Below, piece by piece: positions 25,153 through 35,640 of a DNA stretch of 64,000 bases. Every line of letters starts with the position of its first letter. Position 1 is the first letter of the stretch. Where the stretch lies: the NCBI GenBank assembly GCA_036346355.1, contig CM070570.1, forward strand, positions 48,933,592 to 48,997,591. The letters are read 5' to 3'. A program made the position numbers and the translations under genes. The notes under the pieces were generated by a model. It did no database searches. It saw only the letters and a program-made list of their open reading frames with translations, and had not been told where the DNA came from. The stretch comes from Rhipidocladum racemiflorum. Taxonomy: Eukaryota > Streptophyta > Magnoliopsida > Poales > Poaceae.

Positions 25153-25540
25153 GATGACCGAGGGAATGAAATTTTTTAAATTCCTGCAATTAAAAATAGC
25201 CGGTCAAATTTTTTCCGCTAAAAATTAAATGTGGCTCATATGACGGTTATGAAATATCATTATAATATAGGAGTGATAAAATAGAGAATGAGATTTGAGG
25301 AATGCTGTTGGAGAGGAAAGAGATATAGGGAAGGAATCTTTATAGGGAATTCTGTATATGAGGATATAGGGAATGAAATTTGAGGAATGCTGTTGGAGAT
25401 GGCCTTAGTTTTTAGACGTCCTGAATCTGTATCGTTAAACTTTGTAGAGTTTGACAATCAAGTTAAAAATATGTATATATCCTGACTTTATGGAAACTGT
25501 TATAATAAGATTTGCCTCAAAAAATACTGTAATGATATTA

Positions 25541-25802
25541 CTCCCTTCGATCGTAAACAGTTATTATTTTGAACATCAGCACGGTTTTTAAAACATAGTT
25601 TTGACTATTAATTTCTATTATAATACATTTATGAAATTCAATAAAATTATTGCATTACGAAACAATTTTTCAAGACAAATCTACACGTATATTTTTCATG
25701 TATATATCCAATTAAATATTAAAAAAATATAATGACAGTTAAAGTTTTAAAAGTTCAAGTACACCTATATCCAAAATAATAACTATTTATGATTAGAGGG
25801 AG
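25541..25802. mobile_element. Stowaway (Tc1/mariner) MITE, 262 bp
   Basis: The ends are CTCCCTTCGATCG and TGATTAGAGGGAG, flanked by TA dinucleotides (25539-25540 and 25803-25804). The extended ends CAGTTATTATTTTG and CAAAATAATAACT are also inverted repeats. Length and AT-richness are typical of grass Stowaway elements. Confidence 0.85.
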
Positions 25803-25932
25803 TATAATATTAATAGTATATTTTAATATAAAGTTAATAAAAAGTACAATGATAGAAGTTATATCGCAGAGACCATGAAAAATCACAACATCAACGAAAA
25901 AAAGATCAGAGTGGGTAATTTATATCTACACT

Positions 25933-25960
25933 TCTATCTATCTATCTATCTATCTATCTA
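25933..25960. repeat. (TCTA)7 microsatellite
   Basis: Seven uninterrupted TCTA units. Confidence 0.95.
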
Positions 25961-27300
25961 TACTAATTAGGCATTCTGAGGAAGCTTCCACGTTAATAAG
26001 AAAGATCCAACCGTATATTTGCCAAGCTCGAATTATAACGGTTTAGATTAAAAGAAAGAGTCTACGACAAGTACAATCTAAATTAACTAAAATTCAGAAT
26101 AAAAAATAAGAAAAATTAGCAATTTGACTTCTATACGATTTCTAAAGTTAATGCATAAATAACTAAAATTTAAAATAATAACTACATAAAAATTAGCAAA
26201 TTAAAACAAGGAGCCAATGTCAATTGTAAGACAAATTAACTAAAATTCAAAATAAAAAATACTCAAGTTATAACAGCTTAGATTAAAAGAAAGAATCGAA
26301 GTACAACCTAAATTATGAAATTCGGAATAAATAATTAAAAAATTAGCAAATTGACATTCATACAATTTTTAAATTAAATCCATAAATAACTAAAATTTAT
26401 TAAAATAATTAAATAAAATTATCTAACTAAAACAAAGAGTCCACGTCAAGTCTAAGACAAATTAACTAAAATTTGAAATAAAAATACCCGAGTTATAATA
26501 ACTTTAATTAAAAGAAAGAATCCATGTCAAGTACAATATAAATTAAGTGAAATTCATGACAAACAATTAAGAAAATTAGCAAATTGACTTCTATATGATT
26601 TTGAAAGTAAATCCATAAATAATTAAAATTTAGAATAATAATTAAAATAAAATAAAATTAGTTAATTAAAAGAAAGAGTCTATGTCAAGTACAAACAAAA
26701 TTAACTAAAATTTAGAACACAAAATACCCGAGTTATGACAACTTAATTTAAAAGGAAGAATCTATGTCAAATACAATCTAAGTTAATTAAAATTCGTAAT
26801 AAACACTATACGATACATTCATATGGAGGATATAAAGTAAAATTTGATATTTGCTAGGCGTATTTTATCCTGTCACATAGACCAAGGTGATATTGATCAT
26901 AATAATTTTTATTAGAATATAAAATATTGCCTATATTTACGAACAAGACCATTACAAAGATATGCCCTATATTTTTTTACGGTGTGAGTCTTTGTCAAAT
27001 ACAAACCAAATTGAATAAAGTTTAGCATAAAAAATTTTAGCAATTTGATTTCTATACAAACTCGAAAGTAAACTCTAAAAATAAAATTTGCAATAATAAT
27101 ACAAGAAATAGAAAATGGATTTTTATACGAAGTCCAACCTAAAAATGAAGGGGAAAAATCCACCCAAAGTACGATTTAAAAATATACGAATTAGGGATAA
27201 ATTAATGCATTATTAAAGATTTGATTTGTATGCGATTTCAAATGCTAAATTTCAAAAAGATATTAAAATTCATAATAATTTCTCTCACATGTTTTACAAT
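25961..27300. repeat. AT-rich region with about 230-bp degenerate tandem units
   Basis: The phrase GAGTTATAACAGCTTAGATT + AAAAGAAAGAATC recurs at about 26029, 26265, 26487 and 26727 (spacings about 236, 222 and 240). Between copies are shared words such as AAATTAGCAAATTGACTTC and AAATCCATAAATAACTAAA. There is no coding. Helitrons of grasses can carry such internal repeats, but I cannot place both termini, so I leave the class open. Confidence 0.65.
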
Positions 27301-28104
27301 AATCGAGTAAAGGAAAAGATTTAGCGCCCATATAACATAAGCTCGATCAGGACATGTAGCACTAGATGCGTGAGGTACTGAGGTCTGGTTCCACCCCAGC
27401 CCCTGATAGTAATGCTAGTACTAACATTAGATGCTATAGTAAACACATGCGTATATACATGCACAATAATTATGTCATATCCCAACGAGCCAACCCGAGG
27501 GAACTGAAGGGAATGGAGAGAGAAGAAAAAAATAAGGCAAGGGAGGCTGGTAACAATAATGACAAAGCTAAACGCCTTTAAGCACTAGACACATACGGAT
27601 GATGACGACGACGACGATAATAACGCATGGCCGGGGTTGCTCTGCCCCCACATGCAGCTAGCTAAGCTAGCGTTGCTGCGTTTGTTGTCGACGGGATTAT
27701 TGTACTTGATCGCCTCTTCCCCGCACCTCAAGCTACCTTATAACCTTAAATCCCCCACACCCCATCCATTAGGCCACCCCCTTTGCCTTGCTTCAAGCCC
27801 ACTTTATTATTGCCTCTCTCTCTCTCTCTCTCTCTCTCTCTAGATTGTCTCCCCTCTCTTGTTAGTTTATCTCTCATGCACAGTGCCTTTCTTTCCCTTT
27901 CTTGAGCTAGCTCCGCTTTAATTTGCTGTTATCTCTAGCTTAAGGCTCAAGCATCGAACCGCTGGCTGTCTGAGGCAACCGTCGCTTTTATATCGCCTGC
28001 CCTGCCGTCTCATCATCATTGTTGCCATCACCAGCCGCGAGCTACACCCGGCCGGGGCCGTAGAGGCAGCCAGCTAGCGACCACGGTGTTGGCCGGCCGG
28101 TGCG
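27300..28104 (+). promoter_or_regulatory. 5' flank and promoter region of the MYB gene
   Basis: Two TATA-like motifs precede the MYB start: CTTATAACCTTAAAT at about 27738-27752, and TATAT at 27989-27993, about 110 bp before the ATG. A (CT)14 run at 27813-27840, common in plant 5' leaders, lies between them. If the first TATA is used, the leader is about 330 nt and contains the CT run. A GCTAGCTAAGCTAGC palindromic stretch lies at 27657-27671. No retroelement is seen here. Confidence 0.5.
27813..27840 (+). repeat. (CT)14 microsatellite in the MYB 5' flank
   Basis: Fourteen uninterrupted CT units between the two TATA candidates of the MYB gene. Confidence 0.95.
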
Positions 28105-29457
28105 ATGCGACGCGAGGCGGTGGCGTGCTCACCGAAGCCGAAGCTGCGGAGGGGGCTGTGGTCGCCGGAGGAGGACGAGAAGCTCTACAGCCACATCATC
28201 CGCTACGGCGTCGGCTGCTGGAGCTCAGTCCCCAAGCTCGCGGGTAACTAATTCCTTCGTTAGCGGCTAGCTAGCATGCGAAGTAATTAAATGCGCTGGT
28301 TGTGTAGGGTTGGAGAGATGTGGCAAGAGCTGCAGGCTGAGATGGATCAACTACCTGAGGCCTGACCTCAAGAGGGGCAGCTTTTCCCAGCAGGAGGAGG
28401 AGCTCATCATCAGCCTCCACAAGATCCTCGGCAACAGGTAATTAACTAACCAACCACCCATTGCATGCTACATATGGAGTTTCAATTCCTAGTTAACAAA
28501 CTACACTTGATAACTGAGCATCAACCAACTTGCCACGTACGTACGTAGCTCCTTAATTCCACAACAACTGTGTGTGATCGAAGTGCTGGTTTCGAAACTT
28601 CGATCGAGCTGGCGCGTTCGACGTCTTGCTTCGACACCATGCTGAATTTTAGGTCTTCTCTCCGATGCTGAGAAGCGCCTGGCTCTCGCAAGTCGACATG
28701 ACTCGATTGTATGTCGTATGCACATGTGATCAGGTGGTCCCAGATTGCGTCGCAGCTGCCGGGCCGGACGGACAACGAGATCAAGAACTTCTGGAACTCG
28801 TGTCTCAAGAAGAAGCTCCGGCAGCGGGGCATCGACCCCACCACCCACAAGCCGCTCAGCGACGACGACGCCATCGTCGCCGGCGCCTGCGATGAGCCGC
28901 ACGACGACTGCAAGCGGCTCCCCGCGGACGACCACTGCTTCCCCATCGCCGGCAGCGACCCTCTCGCGCCGCACTCCCCGGTGAGCAGCTTCGACCTGCT
29001 GTCCGTGACCAACGTCCCCGCAATGCAGGGCTCCTACGGCGCCGCCCACTCCTTCCGGTCCGACAACCTCTGCGAGTACGGCGGCGGAGTGGACGTCGTC
29101 TCCGACGCCGCTACGTACAGCGCCTACACCGGCGGCGGCGACAGCTCCAGCAACAGCAACAGCACCTGGACCTGCGGCAATGTGGTCGGTGGCGGCGAGC
29201 CGCTGCCGCACATGGACATGTTCCGCGACGCCGAGCCGTACTCGTTCGACCCGGCCAAGTTCAGCCCCTGGAACCACCACCAAGAGACCCATCAGCAGCA
29301 GCAACACGCGGCGGTGAGGCTCCACGACGACGACGACGACATCGGAGGCGGCGCGGCCAGCTTCCCGATCCGGTCGCTGTCCCGGGACCTACCGGAGTCG
29401 TGCTTCGACCTCGCCCGCAGCGCGCTGGAGGACGAGTTCAGCGTCGACTTCCTCTAG
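28105..29457 (+). CDS. R2R3-MYB transcription factor, three exons, 330 aa
   Basis: Nuclear DNA-binding regulator of the plant R2R3-MYB family. Exons are 28105-28243, 28308-28437 and 28734-29457; introns start GTAACT and GTAATT and end GTGTAG and GATCAG. Exon 2 is exactly 130 bp and the codons split at Gly47 and Arg90, the classic R2R3 layout. R2 spans about residues 14-65 (Trp19, Trp39, Trp59) and R3 about 66-116 (Phe72, Trp91, Trp110). DNA-recognition motifs KSCRLRWINYLRPDLKRG and LPGRTDNEIKNFWNS are intact. The extension KKKLRQRGIDP-THKPL resembles the MYB61/MYB50/MYB86 type (subgroup 13, linked in other plants to secondary wall, mucilage or stomatal traits). This placement is by eye. The C-terminus (117-330) is low-complexity (Ser/Asn, Gln/His, Asp runs) with an acidic end, fitting an activation domain. 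The ATG at 28105 is the first in frame; the N-terminus MRREAVACSPKPK is not the usual MGRHSCC. Confidence 0.95.
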
Positions 29458-29823
29458 ACTCCGACCGAGAGGTTTATGTAATCATTCGACACACACACAC
29501 GCACAGGCATACACACTTCACCACTACCTCAGAAGATCACCATTCAAAGGACAGTACTACTGAGTACTGAAGCTTCGCGTCTTGCAGCTTTCGTTATTTC
29601 TTCTCCTTCCTCTCTCCCCATACTTATTTCTTATTTGATTAAGTTGTTTAGTTAACACGACGGTACAGTGTGTTCGTAATAAGGTCATATATACCTCGAT
29701 TCACGGATATCATGTTTTATATGGAAATAGCTATACACCTATGAAACTCCCAAAATTAAAAAGGATTTTTTTTCCTTGCACTCTGTTAATCCGGTGCGAC
29801 ACTGCAAGGATATAATGATTTAA
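29458..29823 (+). other. 3' flank of the MYB gene
   Basis: Untranslated and intergenic sequence. It has an (AC)-rich patch at 29490-29515 and AATAAGG at 29678, which could act in polyadenylation; no clear single signal. No coding. Confidence 0.4.
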
Positions 29824-30197
29824 GGCAAAATATCCGGTGCAACCACTGTTTTCGTGCAACCCTACTAAAAAAGTTCCAAAAAATTCTGAAAAAAATCATG
29901 GATGTACATCTCAACTTACCCCATCTACATATAAAATTTCATTGTCAAATACGTCCTATGCTAGAAGTTACAAAAAAGAAAAATTTTCGCTTGGAATCTT
30001 GCTACAGTAGACAGCACAAAATTTGTTTTTTTTTTTTGTAACTTCTAGCATATGACGTATTTGATCATGAAATTTTATACGTAGATGGAGTAAGTTGAGA
30101 TGTACATCCATGATTTTTTTCAGAATTTTTTGAAACTTTTTTTAGTAGGGTTGCACTGTGGTTGCACGAAAACGGTGGTTGTATCGGATATTTTGCC
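29824..30197. mobile_element. Fold-back MITE, Mutator-like, 374 bp
   Basis: Starts GGCAAAATATCCGGTGCAACC and is an inverted repeat over about 150 bp at each end; the right arm closes GGTTGTATCGGATATTTTGCC. Flanks ATGATTTAA (29815-29823) and ATGATTTAT (30198-30206) match at 8 of 9 bases, consistent with a Mutator-type 9-bp duplication. The spacer is only about 70 bp, so the RNA would form one long hairpin. No protein. Confidence 0.83.
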
Positions 30198-30205
30198 ATG
30201 ATTTA

Positions 30206-30500
30206 TATATATATATATAAAGTAACGTGCTTCTTCGAGAATAGGATGTTATTAGTTACAAGGTCTGATACCTTTTATCATATCCGTGAATATAATGATA
30301 CAGTTTCTAAAGTCAGCATATATATACATATTTCAGTGAGGGTCATTTGTCTAATGTTTTACTGTCATATTATTCCCCGTGTCCAATCTTCCCAAGGTAA
30401 TAAATATTTGGTACTTGGTAAGGATAGTAAAAAAGTCCCGCGAGATATCTATCATTTTTTAGTAAGACCACGTCAAGGTTTCAAATCTGGTTTGGAGTTA
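30206..30500. other. Intergenic, nothing recognised
   Basis: Short (TA)n next to the MITE, then unique AT-rich sequence. Short ORFs have no recognisable domain. Confidence 0.4.
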
Positions 30501-30523
30501 AATCTTGGAGGATCCCGAAATCC

Positions 30524-30880
30524 GAAATCTCGGCGAGATTCGGAAATTTCAGACAAAATTCGGACGAATTGCAAAAACCAAATTTCAAATCCGTTTTTTT
30601 TTCAACCGGGAAATCCGAGATCTCGGACGAGATCACCGAGATCTCGGCCGAAATCACCGAGATCTCGCCCAAATTGAACCTGCTGAAAAATGGTCCAAAA
30701 CATATCAAAAAATTTTGAAAGTTTTTTTGGATGGTCCTCACACATCACTAATGATCCCATAAAAATTTGAGATGGTGATCAAGCATGAGGAATTTTTTAA
30801 AAATCTAACAGTGGTAAAGTCGTGATAAAAACCGTATGTAAAATTAGTTTTTGATTTTTCAAATGTAACAAATGAACTTC
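30524..30880 (+). repeat. Low-complexity repeat, left inverted arm
   Basis: A diverged reverse-complement copy lies at 35267-35640. Shared blocks include the TTTTTTTTTCAACCGGGAAATCC segment, the GAGATCTCGG(C/A)C words, and GATTTTTCAAATGTAACAAATG at the inner end. Internally it repeats CCGAGATCTCGG-like words, so it is itself rich in small palindromes. Confidence 0.75.
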
Positions 30881-31004
30881 AAATCATTTGAAAAGTTTTA
30901 TATATGTTCCTAACACATCCATAATGTAAGAAGGAGATTTTTGAACCGACCAAAAAATGGTCCTAACACTAGAAAATTTTTGAACCGATCGAAAAATGAT
31001 TAAA

Positions 31005-31290
31005 ACTCATCAAAAAAATTGAATTTTTTTGTGGATGATCCTGACCACCAATCCAATCAAATGCAATGCCCAAAAACAAAAATCCGGTCCGAAAACCCGA
31101 GATTTCGCCCGAGATGCCCGAGATTTCGCCCGAGATGCCCGAGATTTCTGCGAGATTTTAGTAGTTACTGTAGCAAATTGAATTTTTTTAAATTTTTTAC
31201 CCGACCGGGATTTAGGATCTCGGGGGGTCCGAAATCCGAAATCTCGGCCGAGAATTCCGGATTTCGTCCGAGATTTCTATCCATGGACCA
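31005..31290 (+). repeat. Second low-complexity block of the left arm
   Basis: TTTTTTTGTGGATGATCCTGACC and CCAATCCAATCAAAT correspond in reverse complement to 34483-34545. It then continues with CCGAGATTTCGCCCGAGATG-type repeats to about 31280. Confidence 0.6.
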
Positions 31291-31822
31291 CGTACGCGAT
31301 TGCCACTCAGGCGAGTGACGAAGTGCACTGCATGTGCTGATTAAAACGAGTAGTGTTTCCAGGAAAGCACACTGCAACGCTAAACGAAGCTGCAGTACGG
31401 GCAGCACGTACGTATTGAGAGTACTGTACATGTTGCTGGCGACACATGCGCACTGGCCATGACAGACGGGCCTAGGCAGCCGGTAGCCAGCAAGGGAGGC
31501 CTCAATAATACGTGGTTGGCGTGCATGCGACGACGAAGAGGAGGGAGGGCCCTTAATTAGTTTCCCTCCATTTGGCAACGATATTGCGGGAGGAGGGCCA
31601 TACGTGCATGCAACCGGCGACGGTGAACAACTCAGCGCGGCAACCCAGTCCACATGATGTCGCCTAGCTTTGTCCCCCTTGCCATATATGTCCGTATATG
31701 GATGGATGGATGGATGGATGCATGGATGGATGCGTGCTTCGTGCAGGTACAGCTGCAGTGATAAGAAGGGTCGTCGTTGCTTTGGTAGAGTTACCTGTAC
31801 GTCGAGAGGTTTGCTAAGCTAG
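31291..31822. other. Intergenic, nothing recognised
   Basis: Unique sequence of mixed composition ending in a (TGGA)n microsatellite at 31699-31730 (one interruption, GCATGGATGG). A short minus-strand ORF here has no recognisable domain. Confidence 0.4.
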
Positions 31823-32037
31823 TGTTAGGAAACTCGGTCCATTCATGTGGACTCTCTCGAAATCCTAACAGTATGTTATAAATAGAAAGCAGGGGTTATC
31901 CTATTGTACACATGCATGCAGAATAATAAAGCAGAGCAGTTCCTTATCATATCTCTGTGTTTCTCCCCCTCTCTCTCTGTTCTCCAGTTTAGATCTATTA
32001 GGTAACCCTGGACTATTCAATAGCGAGGTTGTCTACA
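31823..32037 (+). mobile_element. Possible small Copia-type or TRIM solo LTR, 215 bp
   Basis: Starts TGTTAGGAAACTC, ends TTGTCTACA, and has near-identical flanks GCTAG (31818-31822) and GTTAG (32038-32042). It contains TATAAATAG (31869-31877) and AATAAA (31923-31928), followed by a pyrimidine-rich tract, the compact promoter-plus-polyadenylation layout of a short LTR. The 3' boundary is a judgement, and one duplication base differs. Confidence 0.45.
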
Positions 32038-33266
32038 GTTAGTACTCGAAGACAATTTTCGACGGGTGCTTAATTAGAGAGGTGCGTAGGGGAAAAAAAG
32101 CTGTTTTTTGGTTTTGCTAATTAGAGAGGTGCGTAGGAAAATAACGGAATTAATTGTTACTTTAGCTAGGGTCACTGGCACACACGTCTACGTGTGCTCC
32201 TGTAGCAAGACGTTCTCCACGTGACAGTACATGTTCGCATGGGACAGGAGCGATGCATGCACAGCAGCCAGCTTATTTCGGAACAAAACTTTTAGGATGC
32301 ATTTGAAACTTTCCGAAAGAAGTTGATTAAAAAATTACACTTTCTAATTTAAAATTTTTCATTTTATTTTTTTTTTATTTGAAATTTTTTTTATTTGAAT
32401 TTTAAAGTGGAACTTTTCGAATAAAAAAATTTTGAATCAAAACTTTTTGAACCGAAAGCTTTTGAATTGGAAGTGTTATGGGTTGAAACTTTCTGATTTG
32501 AAACTTTCTGGGTTGAAACTTTCTGATTTGAAATTGTTTGATTTAAAACTTTTCGTATTGAAACTTTTCAAGTTGAAACTTTTTAATTTAATTTTTTTAA
32601 TTTTTAAATTTTGAGATGAATTTTTTCAAGTTGAAAATTCCTATTTAAATTTTTTAAAGTTAAAATATTCTAATTTTAAATTTTTATGTTAGAGAGGGAA
32701 GAAGAGGAGTTGGGGAAGAGAGTAGAGCAAAGGGAATGGGAGATGGATGGAGAAGATGACATATGTTATCCTAGAGATATGATCTTAAATTTATTAGCTT
32801 GAGGTTAACCTCAAAATAGTCACGTCAGAAAACAAAACTGTTTTTGACATGTGCTTAATTAGAGAGGTGCGAAGGAAAACAAAAAAGGTGGAGTAAAAAT
32901 TAAATTTTTAATGCAAACAAATGAACTAAAGTGGGCCAAAGAAGACCCTAGGGTCGGCCCATTTGCATCCCTACCGCTCCTTAATTATTCACAAGAAAAC
33001 CACTGTAGTGTGAACGGTAAAAACTGCGAGCACATGCCATTTACAGCGGTAAAAGATTAACCAGTGGAAAGTACCTCCTCGGTACAAAGTTATAAGGTGT
33101 ATTTTTTAATGGTTTTATTTATAAATATATGACATGTTTTATATTTTAAGCAAATTAGTGTGTACTCTTTATACCTTTAATAAATATCAGAATCTACTTG
33201 ATATTCTATATATACATGCGTTGAATATAGTGTTTAAATATAATAATTACTTACTCCGTTCATTTT
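32038..33266. repeat. AT-rich intergenic region with 15-bp degenerate repeats
   Basis: The phrase AATTAGAGAGGTGCG(T/A)AGG occurs three times (about 32071, 32120 and 32859). Around 32430-32600, TTGAAACTTTCTGATT-like units repeat every 15 bp or so and create a chance Leu/Lys-rich ORF (32432-32614). A purine stretch follows at 32695-32760. No gene. Confidence 0.6.
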
Positions 33267-33913
33267 CACTACTACAAAACCGGGCATCACAAGCGGCCTA
33301 TTAGAAACGGTTTGGTGCGAACCGGTTGTAATGCTCACACCAGAAGCGGTTCGTGGCAACAGGCCGGAGGGGATCTCTAGAAGCGGTTCGTGGCACGAAC
33401 CCCTTCTAAAGCCCCACCTTTAGAAGGGGTTCGTGGCACGAACCCCTTCTAAAGATCTTTACAAGCGGTTCGTGTCCCCAACCGCTTCTAAAGCTTTAGA
33501 AGGGGTTCGTGCCACGAACCGCTTCTAAAGGTGGGCTTTAGAAGGGGTTCGTGACACGAACCGCTTCTAAAGACCCCCTTCAGAAGGGGTTCGTGTCACG
33601 AACCGCTTGTAGAAGCCCAGTTTTAGAAATAATAAAAGGAATGCGTGTCCTATTATATCAGAGAGCACGCGTGGGTGGGTTGGCTAGATGGATGAAGCGG
33701 GTCACGAGGATGGAGTGCTGGTCGTGGGTTCGAATCCCATTCCCACAATATTATTGGTAGTCTTTTATCGCTTGGTGTCGCACCACCACAAGCGGTTCTA
33801 GCAACCGCTTGTGATATCCTTCGAGGTATCACTCGCGGTTGCTTAGAAGCGGTTGTAGAACCGCTTCTGGAAGTGGTTTTGAACCGCTTCTGGAAGTCAT
33901 TTCTGTAGTAGTG
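33267..33913. mobile_element. CACTA MITE, 647 bp
   Basis: The ends are CACTACTACAAAACCGGG and CATTTCTGTAGTAGTG, inside a TTT target duplication (33264-33266 and 33914-33916). The subterminal regions carry many copies of AGAAGCGGTT and its reverse complement, often paired as AGAAGGGGTTCGTG-CACGAACCCCTTCT, which would bind a CACTA transposase and can fold. No transposase is encoded. A tRNA-like segment lies in the middle. Confidence 0.9.
33670..33747 (+). ncRNA. tRNA-like segment inside the CACTA MITE
   Basis: The B-box GGTTCGAATCC (33727-33737) is perfect. An A-box-like TGGCTAGATGG (33681-33691) lies 35 bp upstream. The T-arm pairs and the acceptor ends (CGTGGGT/TCCCACA) pair in five of seven positions. 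No functional anticodon arm can be assigned with confidence, so this looks like a tRNA relic or SINE-head remnant rather than a working tRNA. It ends with a TCTTTT run near 33763. Confidence 0.5.
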
Positions 33914-34429
33914 TTTTATAAGACGTATTTTAACTTTAGATAATAGTTAAGGTTGCGTTGAAATTGAAAAAGTATGAGACAAAATGACTTAGATACCTCT
34001 GCTTAATTGTATTTTAAAATTACATACAAACTTTATATTTGTAAATATAATTATTTAAAAAATAAGTTTTATAAAAGCGAACGAAGAGAGTAGGAATAAT
34101 CTAATGTTTTCAACCTCTCATCATGTATATGTTAAAAAATTCGTCCTGTAAACTCTGCCCGGGGGAGTAATTAAAACCCACCGACACATTGAAAGGTAGC
34201 GCAAAGTACAGATATATGTGTACTCGCAGGAGAATTTACTGGAGATGGAAACTGGAGATGTACTTTGCCGCTGCACGCATTGCGTTCCATATCCACGAAA
34301 AGGCACTTTTTTTTTGGGCCCCAGGTCTCACCGCGCACGGCAGCTTTTTGGGTGTTGTCGCGGCGTTGTCCATTTTGGAAGCCACCAACCACCACTCGTA
34401 GTGCATGAGCCAGCTTTTTGGAAGCCACC
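33914..34429. other. Intergenic, nothing recognised
   Basis: AT-rich until 34130, then a mixed stretch with CCAGCTTTTTGG-like duplicates (34329 and 34410). No gene on either strand. Confidence 0.4.
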
Positions 34430-34560
34430 GCTCGGTGATTTCAGTCAAAATCGCAGTGATATTGATCGAATTTTAATTTTTATTAGCGGAATTTGATTGG
34501 ATTCAGGGTCAAGACCATTCACAAAAAAATTTAAAATTTTTTGAAGTGTTTTTAACCATA
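34430..34560 (-). repeat. Reverse copy of the 31.0 kb block
   Basis: Reverse complement of part of 31005-31290 (the TCAAGACCATTCACAAAAAAAT block). The two copies point toward each other. Confidence 0.55.
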
Positions 34561-35266
34561 TTTCGATCTGTTCAATTTGAGGTGCATATATTGTGTGAAA
34601 ATCTCGATATTAGAAACAATTTGAGGTTCAAATACTAATACCTATACACATTAGTGCATTGATGTTATACTTGAAGCAAGTACAAACTTCTACTAAATCT
34701 TTTGTAATATTTTTTTAGTCACTGTAATATTCTTCTGTATACATATCTATATGTGTTTTGTTTTGTACCAACATTTCTAAACGCAAAAAACTTCATATGG
34801 ATCACTTGAACCGAAAATTGAAAAGATAAATCCATTTGCGATCTTTAGATAGTTCAATCCTAAAGAATTTCAATTCCTTCATGGTAATAGTTCCTAACCC
34901 AACCTACCACCATGGCAGTAGCAATATACCACAATTTTGTCGGGGGCTATAATTGCACAAGTTGTCCACATGGTAGAGATTTTGATCAAACAAAAAAGAG
35001 ATGCATTACATCGGCTAAGCAACGCAATGTTCTTTTAGGTAACTAACACCAACATTCCTACAATGCAATTAACAAAATGCAAATTGATTTAGATGTGCAA
35101 TTGTATCGGCTAAGCCAGGAAACCTTCTTTTAGTTATTGCAATTGGAACTGGTTGCGGCCTTGGCTCCATAATTCTTGCTTTCAGCGCAACTGTACTCAC
35201 CAATAAGTGGAAGAATGGCATCCAAAAGAGAATCCAAAGAGCATACTATAAGAAAAACCAAGGTCT
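34561..35266. other. Intergenic, nothing recognised
   Basis: AT-rich, no ORF with recognisable content, no element termini found. Confidence 0.4.
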
Positions 35267-35640
35267 ATCATTTGTTACATTTGAAAAATCAAAAACAAAA
35301 CAAATATAAGGCTTTTATCACGACATTAGTATTATCATAATTTTTTAAAATTCTTCAGACTTGATCAACCTCTCAAAATTTTATGGGAACATTAGTACTA
35401 CATTAGAATCATTCATAAAAAATTTCAAAATTTTTTTATGTGTTTTTGATCATTTTTTGGTTGTTTCAAGTTGATCGAGATCTCGGTGATTTAGGCCGAA
35501 CACTCGGTGATTTAGGCCGAAATATCGGAAATCCCGGTTGAAAAAAAAACACATTTGAAATTTATTTTTTGAATTTCGTCTGAATTTTTTCTAAAATTTC
35601 GAGATCTCACCAAAATCTCGAATTTCAGCCATCTTCGAAA
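35267..35640 (-). repeat. Low-complexity repeat, right inverted arm
   Basis: Diverged reverse-complement partner of 30524-30880. The order of blocks is the mirror image of the left arm, with about 4.4 kb between arms (including the CACTA MITE). Confidence 0.72.

Larger units (their letters stand above)
22777..25404. mobile_element. PIF/Harbinger-like non-autonomous element, 2.63 kb
   Basis: The termini are GGCCAACTCCAACAGC and GCTGTTGGAGATGGCC (inverted, one mismatch), flanked by TTA on both sides (22774-22776 and 25405-25407). That is the target duplication of PIF/Harbinger elements. The right subterminal region contains a second copy of the end (around 25292-25316). It encodes no recognisable transposase. 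Inside are a GC-rich tandem array (23090-23330), a 77-bp exact direct repeat, and short AATATAGCCGTTAC repeats. Because 3-bp duplications are weak evidence, the family call is less certain than the element's limits. Confidence 0.72.

Noticed and set aside
28501..29325. 274-residue minus-strand ORF
   Set aside because: Antisense to MYB exon 3 and intron 2; long because the coding strand is GC-rich at third positions.
32432..32614. Leu/Lys repeat ORF
   Set aside because: Produced by a 15-bp degenerate AT-rich repeat.
3012..33916. One giant CACTA element between the ends at 3015 and 33913
   Set aside because: The subterminal repeat motifs differ (ACGGTTCT type against AGAAGCGGTT type), the flanks ATA and TTT do not match, and the second element has its own proper left end at 33267.
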